A DNA stretch of 64,000 nucleotides, from NCBI RefSeq assembly GCF_914767665.1, contig NC_059507.1:37059770-37123769 (forward strand), read 5' to 3'. The DNA comes from Harmonia axyridis (lineage: Eukaryota > Arthropoda > Insecta > Coleoptera > Coccinellidae). How positions within the stretch are numbered: the stretch's first letter is position 1; every line of letters begins with the position of its first letter. Both the position numbers and the translations under genes were made by a program. This document shows positions 1 through 11,894 of the stretch, one piece after another. The notes under the pieces were generated by a model, which did not search any database, was not told where the DNA came from, and worked only from the letters and a program-made list of their open reading frames with translations.

Positions 1-242
1 TTACTCAAAACCCTCCAGCTATATCACGTGACTCCAGAAATTCAAATAACTTGAAAACGAATAATCGTCCCACTAATTGCTGTGACAATAAACAGAGAGC
101 TTTCCATTTACAGAAAAATAAAACACCTATTGTAGATAAATTGGGGTAATTAAAGTTCCTCAAACTTCCTGCTATTTTTGGGGTGTAGTAAATGTGATAC
201 AGAGGCGATATATCATAGTAGTCTTAGTAACAAAATACTTAC

Positions 243-317
243 ACATATCTCTTTTTCTTCACACATGGCGCCCCACACTTGGAAGTTGGACTGGAGTAGT
301 TCACAGTTCTCCCAACA
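243..317 (-). CDS. Kal1: Anosmin-1 (Kal1) homologue, coding exon 3 (partial gene)
   Basis: 75-nt internal exon on the minus strand, 25 codons in phase 0. It has an acceptor ending in TATAG (complement of 318-322) and a consensus donor GTAAGT (complement of 237-242). It encodes CWENC at its start, then a hydrophobic/polar stretch with further Cys, ending in KEIC. Joined to the exon at 22424-22483 it completes a C-x5-C-x2-C-x3-C pattern that matches the spacing of the N-terminal Cys-rich box of anosmin-1/KAL1. Anosmins are secreted, matrix-associated proteins with a Cys-rich box, a WAP domain and fibronectin type III repeats, acting in axon guidance and epithelial morphogenesis. The WAP and FN3 exons are expected beyond the left edge of the window. 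The assignment rests on cysteine spacing, compatible phases and splice sites, not on a database search. Other Cys-rich secreted proteins are the main alternative. Confidence 0.78.
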
Positions 318-1112
318 CTATAACAAATGAAAAAATGATTAGTCTACACTGCTTATACAACGCTAGACATTGATATGATGAAGTCGTAAAAGGAAGTAAA
401 AAGTAAACAAAGAACATATCCCAGAGTTTCGAGGATTTGTGATCCAGTGGACCTTTTTAACGTTAAATCAAGTGGGACCAGTTGTAAAACCTTGGATGTA
501 AACAGTCTGGAACCTTCAGACTAGACTGTAGTCAGGAGATTAATAGCTGATTACCACAGCCAGACGATACTCAAATTAAAAAACAGATATGAATTATAAT
601 GTTAGGTATGTTTGAGATACATCTAAAGGGGGTTCTAGGAGTGAACAACAAATATTTACTGATGCTTTACTCATTCACATATATGTCCGTTCTTTATATG
701 TAGTAATCGAGTAATAAGTAATATAAAATTGCTACCTGCATGTCGATATATGCAATTTTCTGCTTGAAGGTTCTTACATTTTCTGAAAATCCTGAAAAAA
801 ATCATCGTATGGTGTGTAATTTTGTCTGGTGGTTTCGGAGATGAGAATTGGCCACCAGGATCTTGTGATTTATTGCTTTTCGATTTTTTTTTTGTGGGGG
901 TTGTGCGAAGGATCGTGTTCATGACGATAATCCTCAGATTAGTGACGATGTGAAAATCAATATTCGTCAAGTTGCTGGTAAGTCACCGAACAAAGAAACT
1001 CACAAGGATCGAGTCCTGTAAGAGATCACGCGAAGGACATTTAAATGAAGCTGTATTCCACAGATAACTAGTGTTTGATTGTCTCAGTCTTTACTTGTCG
1101 GAAATTCATCTT

Positions 1113-1255
1113 GATGATTAAAAAGTAAAATAACTTATTTCCGCTTTATATATAGTTACCATGCTCACCTGACGAAGTCATGTTATCATGACGAAACAAT
1201 TGTTGTGAAAATAAATATATAAAGCGGAAATAAGTTATTTTACTTTTTAATCATC
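1113..1255 (+). mobile_element. Palindromic element with 41-bp terminal inverted repeats and hammerhead-ribozyme core
   Basis: Left arm 1113-1153 and right arm 1215-1255 are perfect inverted repeats of each other. Between them lies a hammerhead-like core. An 11-bp direct repeat, CCACAGATAAC, occurs at 1058-1068 and 1255-1265, so the inserted unit may be about 1069-1254. Small hammerhead-bearing repeats of this design are known from Penelope-like elements and retrozymes. This copy has no coding capacity. Confidence 0.7.
1161..1212 (+). ncRNA. Type I hammerhead ribozyme-like motif
   Basis: The core CTGACGA at 1169-1175 fits the conserved CUGANGA. After one extra A, a 6-bp stem II follows (GTCATG 1177-1182 with CATGAC 1187-1192, loop TTAT), then GAAA at 1193-1196. 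A minimal stem III (AC-AATT-GT, 1196-1203) is followed by cleavage-site nucleotide T1204. Stem I pairs GTGA 1205-1208 with TCAC 1165-1168 and is continued after an internal loop by the long terminal inverted repeats. The extra A after the core is a deviation that may weaken or abolish cleavage. Confidence 0.68.
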
Positions 1256-2821
1256 CACAGATAACGGAAATATCCAAGCATTATATTAAAATAAAAATTT
1301 GATCGATATTATAAACGAAAGTGTTTTATTTACGTGTACTTTCGGAAACCCCCGAATGGATAGCCCTTTATAATATGGATATTGTGGAGAATTCTTGAGG
1401 TAGATAGTATTCAACACTTACTGGAAATGATGCTTCATTAGAAACCAGAACTATTTCATGGCGAAAGCAAGGAACGGAACCTGAAAAGAGTTGCCGAATG
1501 TTGCGCCTGCGGGTTCAGCGATGGGAAAGACGAAATCCGCGGCCGTCGTATCTTCGGATTCGGAATTATGGATTTATTGCATATATCTCGAGTGGGTGGT
1601 GAACGTCATGCCTGCAGACGCGATGTCGAACGCTCACGATCGACCAGCCGGGCAATTCGTGAGATATCGACATTAGTAATGACCGTTGCACGACGATCAC
1701 GGTCACTGTAATTTGTTGAACCCAATACCGGCCTTAACCAGCCGACAATGAAAAAATAAATCAGTTCAAAGTTGAGCAGATGAGGTCCGTTTGCGAGGAT
1801 CGCGTTGCGGTTTGGACTCCAACCATAGCGCAGCTATTCCTGCATTTTTGGGGAGCTTTTAAAACAGCGGTAGAATTCCCAATTTAGAGATTGCAAGGAC
1901 ATTCGACTCAGCTGAGGTTAGGATGTAACCAGGAGATGATGAGGATTGAAAGCCATGCAAAATAAATCCAACAAATAGTAAATATTATGAAGACTAAAAC
2001 TCAAGTGATAATTAATGCCCAAGAAGTTTGAATTGCTATTGCAGATGGAGGATTCCGTTCGGATTTGAGGCCATCTAAATATCTGCGGTACAATCAAGCG
2101 AGAGCAAAATAATAAAAAGTGATAACCATTTGCATAAAATACATGATCATCAGTTGGCTTCAGACTCAAATTGAGCACGGCAAAATCTTGGCAGATTACT
2201 GAAAGGAATAATACCCGAGTACAGTCGGTAATCAGACGTTATTTCTGCGTTACAGATAAATAACGGTAACTCGATTTATGGGACACCTGTAAGGAGCAAT
2301 GCTTGCTTGGGAACCGTTCAAGAAAGCGTTGGTCTAAATCTAGAAATTACAGAATCTATTTTTCTTCAGAGCTGGATATCTTCTTCTAGTAATAGTGGAA
2401 TTACATCCACCCGATTTTATCTAAGAATTATTAAAGAAGTCTTTTCTCTGTTCCCTTTGATGTAGTCGTGCAACAGCCGATGTGTATTTTCACATAAACG
2501 TGGATTCAATAAGGAAAATTACACATGCCAGATACTACCCTGATCACATGTTCTCTAGATTATGGTGATTTTACATTATATTATAATTTCAATAAAACTC
2601 TACCTGAATCGCAGCAGTAATTTAAAATTTCCTTGTTGATTTTAAGATAATTGCAGTACATGATCCATTTGATTGATAAAGGTGCAAGAAGCTTCAGCTC
2701 CGCTTCAAATTGCTGCTACGTGAGGGGATTATATTGGACAGGTAGATACGAAAAATGCCGCTAGAATACGGTATCATCATAGAGCTTGCCGAAGGTCAGG
2801 TAGATAATCGAATAATCTATA

Positions 2822-3130
2822 CTATATTAAACTCGTAAGCGCTCCTCCCACCGAAAATCGAACGATTTTGGACCGATTTTGCGGTCGAGTGTTCTCGGCT
2901 CTGGGAGAGATACGAGAAAAACTAAAAGTACGGAAAGAAAGAGAAAATGTCGAATTAACTAACGCGGATATTCCCGTTTCCCGATTTTTCGGGATTACCT
3001 GGGAATGAACGGATAAAGTTTGGGAAATTTCCCGACGAATTTCCGGATTCACGTCGACGTGAACGACCAATAGGAAAATACTACGATGTCCTTGGGTAGC
3101 AACGGGCCTAGCAACGTCCGCGGCAATTGA
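2822..3130. other. CpG-rich patch inside Kal1 intron 2, function unknown
   Basis: Many CpG dinucleotides and a pair of direct TAGCAAC half-sites near 3095-3117, in otherwise AT-rich DNA. No splice-flanked coding frame was found. It could be an old CpG-rich repeat, an enhancer or an alternative promoter. Confidence 0.25.
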
Positions 3131-3334
3131 CGTTTCTAGAATATTTCTAATTGTCGATCGAACCGGAAATAATGATCAATTCAGTTAATTATATCGATTC
3201 AATTACAGAAATTCCATATTTGACTAAAATATCGATACTAAATATGCCCCGATGGATGCTTTTCGAATTTTAGAAGCTGCAATAAGTCAATACTTGGACA
3301 GAAGACGACAAATGTCAAAATTTATTCATGCCGT

Positions 3335-3522
3335 GAAATGTTGAAATTTGGACGCATCGAGAGGAAATATGCAAGAAAAGATGTTCAGATACGATTTATA
3401 TCCCTTTTTCCATGTATATTTGATGATATTTTCGAAAGAAATCGTTTTTAGTCCGTGGGAAGCTTGGTTTGCCAGAAGCCTCTACCAGGAGTCAGTTGGT
3501 TATTTGAGAAGTTTTTAACGAG
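3335..3522 (+). repeat. Left half of a dispersed repeat interrupted by the foldback element
   Basis: Closely matches 6172-6365 in the same orientation (starts GAAATGTTGAAATTTGGACG). The match resumes after the foldback element at 5548-5604, as the uninterrupted copy does at 6366-6425. This repeat was therefore the insertion target. Confidence 0.75.
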
Positions 3523-5547
3523 AAAGGACCCCGCACGTTTAGTACGGAAAATGGCTTTCCGTGAATTTGGCTGAATTTTTGATATGTTGTAGTTCTTGAT
3601 GAACTGATCAGAAAAGCCCCTATTCACAAAGCTCAAAAATGGACAGTTTTCGAGATATGGAGCTTTGAAAATGGATTTTTTGCAATTTTTGGGGTTTTTG
3701 CTCATCAATCGGGGAGCTCTCATTTCTGGTTCTGATGGAATTTGGATGTTCGGCGGCCAGAACCCGACTGAGAAATGATCTACCTTGGTTATATTAGGCA
3801 CCGCCATCGATAATTTTTTATACACTGCTCCACATTGGCTATGAAATGAGATATAAAATCCAAGATCTTCCATACATCTTTTCAAGCCACAAGATGACGC
3901 CAGAATAATTCACATGACCGAGAAACGACATATTGTGAGATTTTTTTAAGACAGGCCATAATATCTGAATCTTCATATATCTGATGTCCAATAATATCAA
4001 ATATGTTAGCCGAAATGTTCATAACCAGGCATCGCGAGCTGTAATGGGGGAAAATGGGAAAATCATAATCATATTTCCTCGGGGATAACAATTGTGATCA
4101 CTATTGATCTCATTTACATATGATATGTGATTTGTTTCTCACAAATCTCGATAATCTGACAATGGGGTGCCAAGACATTTTCCTTGGAATGTCTCGAAAT
4201 TGATGATAGCATCTCACAGACAAACGAATCCGTGAAAATGTCTGCAGTTTTGATGCAACATAGTACTATACGGGTAGAATATAGAAGTCCAAGTGTTGGA
4301 AGCTAACTATGAATGGAACATCCGATATTAACCCACGAATTCTTGAAAATAATTTTTTTTTCTATGAAATTTTTGAACTTCACACATACGAATGAATATT
4401 ATCTAATAATATGATCGTTGGCTAAATGAATGAGTAGATCAATCAAAAACAATATAATAATGAGAGTGATATTCATAATAATAATAACAATAATGATAAT
4501 AAACAAAAAACAATTTGAAATTATATTAGCAATAGCAAGAAATCATTTAGAATATTATGAATCGAATCGAGGGCAAAATTATCATTATTGTTATTATTAT
4601 TATGAATGTTATTCTCATTATTATATTGTTTTTGATTGATATACTCATTCATTTTGCCAACGATCATATTATTAGATAATTTTCATTCGTATGTGTGAAG
4701 TTCTTAAAGTTCATAGAAAAAAAAAATTATTTTCAAGAATTCGTGGGTTAATATCGGAAGTTCCATTCATAGTAAGCTTCCAACACTTGGACTTCTATAT
4801 TCTATCAGGATAGTACTATATTGTATCAAAACTGCAGACATTTTCACGGATTCGTTTGTCTGTGAGATGCTATCATCAATTTCGAGACATTCTGAGGAAA
4901 ATGTCTTGGCACCCCATTGTCAGATTATCGAGATTTGTGAGAAACAAATCACATATCATATGTAAATGACATCAATAGTGATCACAATTGTTATCCCTGA
5001 GGATATATGATTATGATTTTCCCATTTTCCCCCATTACAGCTAGCGGTGCCTGGTTATGAACATTTTGGCTAACATATTTGATATTATTGGACATCAGAT
5101 ATATGAGGATTCAGTTATTATGGTCTCTCTTAAAAAAATCTCACAATATGTCGTTTCTCGGTCATGTAAATTATTCTGTGTGGCATGAAAAGATGTATGG
5201 AAGATCTTGGATTTTGTATCTCATTTCATAGCCAATGTGGAGCAGTGTATAAAAAATTATCGATGGCGGTGCCTAATATAACCAAGGTAGATCATTTCTC
5301 AGTCGGGTTCTGGCCGCCGAACATCCAAATTCCATCAAAACCATAAATAAGAGCTCCCCGATTGATGAGCAAAAACCCCAAAAATTGCAAAAAATCCATT
5401 TTCAAAGCTCCATATCTCGAAAACTGTCCATTTTTGAGCTTTGTGGCTACGGACTTTTCTGATCAGTTCATCAAGAACTACAACATATCAAAAATTCAGC
5501 CAAATTCACGGAAAGCCATTTCCCGTACTAAACGTGCGGGGTCCTTT
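3523..5547. mobile_element. Foldback element: about 2.0-kb near-perfect palindrome
   Basis: Arms of nearly 1 kb (3523-4499 and 4579-5547) are inverted copies with few mismatches and leave a central AT-rich loop of about 79 bp. Termini are AAAGGACCCCGCACG at the left and its complement at the right. GAG flanks both ends (3520-3522 and 5548-5550), a possible 3-bp target duplication. The same short pseudo-peptides can be read from both arms because of the inversion. I found no transposase, so this is probably non-autonomous. Confidence 0.8.
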
Positions 5548-5604
5548 GAGGAAATAATAGACTACAACTGTATGTACCGCCCTTTTATGATGGTATTTTT
5601 ACGT
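5548..5604 (+). repeat. Right half of the interrupted dispersed repeat
   Basis: Continues the repeat begun at 3335-3522. It shares AATAATAGACT and the ATGTACCGCCCTTTTATGAT block with 6376-6414 of the intact copy. Confidence 0.65.
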
Positions 5605-5874
5605 TTTGTTGAGATTTTCATGGAAATTCGTCAAATTTTGAAGCATTCCGTTTCATGTGAATTGTCAAGGACATACGTAAATATATCATTTTGAACAAAT
5701 ATCAGCATTTTAAGGCAAGGAAATCGGTAGGTAGAGATATTTTAATTCGATTACCTTTATATTTAACAATTTTTTAAACGAAATTCATGAAAATTCATCA
5801 ACTTATAGAATCTCTGTCACCAGTTATTTTGACATTATTCCTATAAGAAGCACAAATGCACCTAATTAAGTAAA

Positions 5875-5957
5875 GGCGTTGTGGCCGGGTGGTTAGGGAT
5901 ACGGACCGTCTTGGAGTGGTATCTACGCGCTGGAAGTTCAAATCTCAGCCAGTCGAT
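5875..5957 (+). pseudogene. tRNA-derived (tRNA-Ser/Leu-like) pol III remnant or SINE head
   Basis: A box-like TGGCCGGGTGG at 5882-5892 and B box GTTCAAATC at 5936-5944 are correctly spaced, and a T-run terminator follows at about 5960. The 5' GGCGTTG does not pair with the 3' end, so the acceptor stem is lost and a functional tRNA is unlikely. Confidence 0.55.
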
Positions 5958-6171
5958 ATATTTTTTTTTATTTTTCTTCCAGTTATTAATTCTTTTATTA
6001 TTTGGCGGTGAATGCTTTGGAATAATGAAATGGATCAAAGTTTTTTTAGTCAACTGTGTGAATGATTTCTATTTAATAATCTATTCGAAATATTCTGACG
6101 TTTAAACCAATTCTGTGCTTATTCATAAAATCGTCGAAATCATTAATGAAACGTCAGATGATATTTTAATG

Positions 6172-6425
6172 GAAATGTTGAAATTTGGACGAATCGAGAG
6201 GAAATATTCAAGAAAAGATAATTCAGATACGATTTCTATCCTTTTTTCCATGAATATTTGATGATATTTTCAAGAGGAATCGTTTTGTGTCAGTGGAAAG
6301 CTTGGTTTGACAGAAGTCGCTAGGTACAGGAGTCATTTGGATATTTGAGGAGTTTTGAACGAGATATTCAAGAGAATAATAGACTGGAACTATATGTACC
6401 GCCCTTTTATGATGGTATTTTTCCG
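6172..6425 (+). repeat. Uninterrupted copy of the repeat at 3335-3522/5548-5604
   Basis: Direct repeat of the sequence flanking the foldback element. It gives the approximate empty site for that insertion. Confidence 0.7.
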
Positions 6426-6448
6426 TTATACGTGCTAGATTAACGTTT

Positions 6449-7290
6449 ATACAGAGTGTACTATTTCCGAGATGTCTCTGGAGAACTGAAGACTTTTCTT
6501 ATAGTTGACATGTTAGCTCTATAGGTTATCATTTCATTGCATAATTCTTGAAGGTATACAGGTAGGGATTGACGATTATATACAGGGTGTATTATTTTCG
6601 AGTGGCAATTAGAAGTTCAGGTATTCTTTCTCATGGAGGAAATCATTGAGGAAATATTTAATAATTGATTAACAATTCTACAGGGAGTAAAAATTCGGCA
6701 TACCAATTCGATATTTGTGAAAAATTAGACTCAATAAAATCTGAAAACTAGATTAATAGTTTCGTGTTAGTCGACTTTTAGATAATTCGTGAAGATATGC
6801 AGTACCCATATATTTAAAATTTTTACAGGGTGAGGAATTCAGTGGTCTTTTTAAAATAATAGGGATTCCCTCCTTCCCATCTTATACAGGGTGTACAATT
6901 TTCAAGCGCCAATTATACATTTCTGGAAAATCGAGACCTTATGAAATCTGAAAATTGGAATATGAGCTTTAGATTTGTTTTCTCTTGCATAATTTGCGAA
7001 GATATACGTGCGATGAATATTTTTTATACAGAGTCCACAATTTTCGACCTCCAATTGGACGACTCTGGAGAACTGAAACCTGTTGAAATCTGATAGTTGA
7101 GATCTTAGATCCAGGATATTTTTTTTTTGCATAATTGTTGAAGATATACAGTAAGCGACTGACGATCATATACAGGTTGTATTATTTTCGAGTACCAATT
7201 AGATTTTTATGCAGAAATGTGAAATATTGAACCATCGAATTATAAGCTTCAGGTTTTTTTTTCATTTATATACAGGATGTTTCATGTAAA
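6449..7290 (+). repeat. Diverged tandem repeat with recurrent TATACAGGGTGTA-like motif
   Basis: The motif and a following TATTTTCGAGT..CCAATTAG block recur at about 6452, 6574, 6690, 6826, 6886, 7024, 7170 and 7268, at irregular spacing of roughly 60-145 bp. Copies are diverged, so the array is old. Short open frames across it are incidental. Confidence 0.6.
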
Positions 7291-7479
7291 TATACAGTTT
7301 ATAAAGGGTCGAGTTGATTGTCACTTGATAGGAATTATTCGATATTATTCCCATCCTCAAATTACATACAAGATGCGGGTTACTCACACGTATATTCATG
7401 AATCCTTAGTATCTCGCTTTATCTCAGTGCGATATCGATTTTACAGGAGATATGGAAGTATTTATGAATGAATTAAAAT

Positions 7480-7656
7480 ATGGATCTATGGGCTATATTG
7501 ATCAACCTAAAAGGTAGATCTATGGGCTATGATGATCTACCTACAAGGTAGATCTATGGGCAACATTGATCTACCTACAAGGTAGATCTATGGACAACAT
7601 TGATCTACCTATTAGGTAGATCTACAGGATATATTGATCTACCTACAAGGTAGATA
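7480..7656 (+). repeat. 34-bp minisatellite whose unit is itself an inverted repeat
   Basis: Five units start at 7480 (imperfect), 7513, 7547, 7581 and 7615, and a sixth partial unit begins at 7649. Each unit begins GGTAGATC and ends GATCTACC plus a short linker, so every unit can form a hairpin. Confidence 0.85.
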
Positions 7657-9550
7657 AGGGCGCGTACTAGTTTATAAACCTATCAATCGAATGACAAAGT
7701 TCAATTTTCGAATGTTCGAATGATAAGTTGCACCAAAAACATTCATGAATGATGATCACGAGAAGATACATACTCTAAACCTAAACTTTACTATTTTCAA
7801 GAGGAATTGAGTGACGAGAGTTTTGTGTTCAGTAGATGTTACTCATCAAGTTTTTTTCTATCAAAAAAAGCTGATTAAATAAAATTTCAATTCATCGCTC
7901 GAGCATGGCGAACCGACAAATTTCTTCCCCACAATAAAGCTACAAACCGATCGCAAAATAACTTGAACGTCATCCAGGCCTGCGATGAAAGCAAAGGAGG
8001 GAGAAGAATCGAAAGTGACAACACAACACTACAAAACGTCCCGTGGAACGAATCTAATTGACCAGCGATACAAAAGATACGCAACTAATTGGACGGAAGC
8101 TTTCGAATTAAAAAAAAATCTTTCTATTTATTTTATCGCCGACGAAAGCATCGCATTGAATCTGACGAAATTGAAATCCGAAAAAGTTTTCTCACTCAAA
8201 GGAGGTTTCCTGACATATTCCGTCTTCACTGAATTTCCTTAGATGTTTACGCTTCATTAAGTCTTCAGAAGGTGTAGATGACAAATAGGTAAATGATTTT
8301 ATTTATGTTATGACTTCATTTCATGAAGTTTTAATTTTTTTTTAGGTAGCAAATTTTATTATCGCGGAAAAACTTCTCCATCAAATAAAAAAAATTAAAG
8401 AAAATTATTCATTTCGGAGTTAGGTTTCCCAAAAACCCTTCAAGACTATGTGACTATAAAACACACGTCAATCGCAGATAATACTAAATTCTGCTCTTTA
8501 GAGTTGTCATTAATAAAAATAAGTTCTGGGTCACTGTCTAAAACATGCTCAAGTTTCTGCAGGGTAATTCGCTCAGGCTTGGTAATCTATCTGAAAGGAC
8601 ACGTCTCGCTCTTCGACTAAATTGAAATACATCCCAAAGGGTGCCGTTTCCTCACGTCTCCAAGTGTCAAAACAAATGCGTTGTCCCTGAATTAATTTGG
8701 AGAGCCAAGCGACCAGATCCCAGACAGCACTCTTTCGTATAATGAAATAAATGCATTTGCCGACCTCATCCCTTCCACGACTGCTAATCCGGGTTCCGTT
8801 CATCGCAGCAATCGGTCTAGGCTTAGCACTATCGAAAGAGGGTCCCCTGCGATATAAATTAAATCTACAAAAATCTCTCATTGCGTGCCGTCTGGTCTAA
8901 GGCATGACAAACGCATGTGTCAATGGCATAATGAAGTCTGGGGTTGAACGAAGAGTCTTTTCCCCACATAGTACCTAGATGGACAGGATAATATATTGGT
9001 GAGGATATCTTATATCCTTGCGTGATGCAGTTGGCAGACTGATACCGCCAAGGCTGAGTCACATGCCTAGCGATAACGTGAACGATAATAAAGTTGGTAA
9101 CCATGATCAATTTATCCACCTGTCATGCCGACCTGCAGCGTTTTTATGATATATCTTGCTTGGAAAATGTAAGCGGTTGAATTGGCGTTCATCAGGACTG
9201 ATGTTCTCGACTAAGTAACGGCTCGCAGATTAGATACCGCAATACTGCAATTTCACCATTGGAAGGCTCAATTAACGAAGAATTCTCTTCGTTTTTCTTA
9301 ATGATGTCTTCAGTATTGATTCGTAACCGCGTGATTCACTTTGAGAATTGTGGAAATGTCACTTGAATTTTTTTTTATTTTGAACGATTGGATACTTACA
9401 GTAATAATTGCAATGTATGGCTTGAATTTGAAAAGATTTTCAAAAATCTATTCTTTAAATCTTATAGTTCATAGTTATGTGGGTAAAAATACAGCATCTG
9501 ACGTTTTTCGAAAATTTCATAGATGGATAGCGATTCCTTTTATATAAAAA

Positions 9551-9636
9551 AAGTGTTTTAGGAGAAATCAATATGGAAGTTCATTTGACGATAAAACAAT
9601 ATCAGCCAAATGGTCGCAATGGCTACGATTGCAGCA
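9551..9636 (+). repeat. Fragment of the AATAAGAGGTTTCAT MITE-like family (internal part)
   Basis: Shares GTTTTAAGAGAAATCAAT-like and CAGCCAAATGG-like blocks with the longer copies at 37331-37565 and 31935-32245. Both termini are missing. Confidence 0.5.
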
Positions 9637-10872
9637 TTATGTCCATTTTCTATGTAAATTCGCATATCAGGAAACTTTCTCCCAAAATTGCGATAGTTTC
9701 GTTGCTTGTGTGGCACGTAGCGCCATCTCGTTGGAAATAAACGTCGTCCGGAGATCAAAAGATCTAAACCACCATGTTTCGAGGTAGCTACGTAGAAATC
9801 ATCGAAATGTTTATTCACGTATAAAACCAGGAATCGTCATATTGTTTACGGCGACCTCGGCGTATCGCAAAAAGCGTCATTTATTTCGATTGCGCAATAA
9901 AAACCGGAAACGCCGTAGGCCGAAACAGAAATATCGTTGATAACGTCAAAGGTATGATTGATTTGTATATGCGAAATTTATTCTTTTCCATTCCGCATTT
10001 GGAGCAGCGAAATATTTCAGGGCCTTTCCGAATCAGTTCCATGATTTACACAGCTTGTTTCAAACTTTTATATTCACCCCTTGAATTTTAATGCCCGGCC
10101 GAACGTCGATATCTCGCCAATAAAATTCTGATTTTCGAAGTTTTCTCGATATAAAGCCCAAGATAGAGCAGATCGGCTGACGGTGTGGAAAACTTAGGGA
10201 GAACTGGGTTAGACATTTTGATAGATGTAACATCGCGTTGATGCGTTAGGAATCTAAGATGGTACATATGAAAACCAATTATACGGAAGGCAGATATTTT
10301 TCGCAGTTTTGAGCATCCTAAAATTCAGTATTTCTTTTAAGAGGACATACACAGTGACGATACGATACTATAGATTAGACTTTTTCTATTTCTAACGAAA
10401 AATGTTTCAGTTTAGATACGCTTGATGTGTTTCGACAGTCCGATATTCAAACAAGTCGAGTAGGTCGTTTGAAACTAAGTAATAAGTATAAAGGAGTGTT
10501 GTTGATGGTAGTTAACAAAGAAAGCGTGAATTTATCGCCTTTATAAAGGCTATTCCTGTCATCTGGCCGGTCTAATTGCCGTGGATCGCTAAAATACATC
10601 CTAATTAATGACCCAGTCTCCTAAATTATAATTCCTTGTTAGTCCTGCTAAATTGGAGGGCAAGGCAGCACTGGAGAGACTCCTTTCTAATAATTTATAT
10701 CCTGAATAATGCTTAATCCAGTCTAATAAAAAGTGGAGAGAATTTACACGAATCTTCCGAAATGAAATAGTTTGAAAGTATGCCTCATTACCAATAGCTT
10801 CCTTGAAAAATCCAACTAAATTGGATTGCAATGGCGTTTCCCGCATAGATGATGTTACAGGGAAAATTCTCC

Positions 10873-10926
10873 AATTCTGTGGATAATCCGTTCAAATTCT
10901 GTGGAGAATCCGTTCAAATTATGTGG
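10873..10926 (+). repeat. Short tandem repeat, about 22-bp unit, three copies
   Basis: The unit resembles TTCTGTGGATAATCCGTTCAA and recurs with one or two substitutions. Confidence 0.6.
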
Positions 10927-11818
10927 CTACAATAAGAGAAATAATTATTTATGTTTAAATAACATGCCTTTCGGGATTTATTGCACTATCGAATCGATTT
11001 CAAGCACTTAAAGCTTGATTTCTTCTTATAGTTCAATACCGACAAGCTCCAAGGGTAGTTTTTCATTTGCGAACGTGAACTCTGTTCATATCTTGTGAAA
11101 TATTGCCCAATCCACAAATTCTCAATTCATTCTTAGATGCTAAAGAACCCACACAAAACGAGATTTATTGCATCAGGTGATTTACAAGCTATTGAAAGTA
11201 AGCAAAGTGCATGTAAGGTTCAACTTGTACATTGTACATTTGTCAAAAGATTCAGAATTGATCACAGATTTTTATTTACTCTACTACTCTACTATTACTT
11301 ATTGAAAATAGCCCAGTAAAAGTCTGGCAATATTCATTCTGTTATAGATAGATTGAATCCACGTAGTGTGAAGCTAAAGCGGCATCCTCAAGGAAAGATT
11401 TATCTTTTTCCCGTATCCGTAATATTGTAGCCAAATTGAATTCGGCCCCCAAGTAAGCCAATTTCAAAGTCAATTATCTAAATAAATGCCCTATGATATT
11501 GTCGGATGGGAAAAGATTCCGTTTGCTGGAACGCCGACATCCCCTTCTTATCGTATATTTTCGCTCACCCCCAAACTTTAATAGGAATATTCCCGTCCCC
11601 AAAACGCAGGGCCTGTTTCCCCTGCGAATACCTAATATAGAGTAGTGCATATCTGCCTGCAGGCAATATGGTATACAATCTTGCATTTTTATGGGGGGCA
11701 TACCGATAGCGCTTTCCGCTTGATGATTCCAATTTTTCATAGGATCTGCTGATAAAAATAATGGAAAATACTTATACGCATTTTTTGCACGGTGAGGAAA
11801 ATTTGCTAGACGGTATCA

Positions 11819-11894
11819 TAAAGGGTTTTCCAACAACAGATTTCATTTTACTAACCCGCTATTTGGGCAAAACTCACTTTTGAAGCTGTCATCC
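11819..11894 (+). repeat. MITE-family terminus (AAGGGTTTTCCAA end)
   Basis: Begins AAAGGGTTTTCCAA and continues through CCCGCTATTTGGG and CACTTTTGAAGCTGTCA, matching the left end at 19058. The opposite end was not found nearby. Confidence 0.55.

Noticed and set aside
3448..5694. Open frames of 145 and 110 codons with nearly the same peptide on opposite strands
   Set aside because: They come from the two arms of the foldback palindrome, start and stop differently and show no domain. The match is a consequence of the inversion.
7480..7656. Repeat-spacer array suggestive of CRISPR
   Set aside because: Units are directly adjacent without unique spacers, no cas genes are present and the genome is animal. 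It is a minisatellite.
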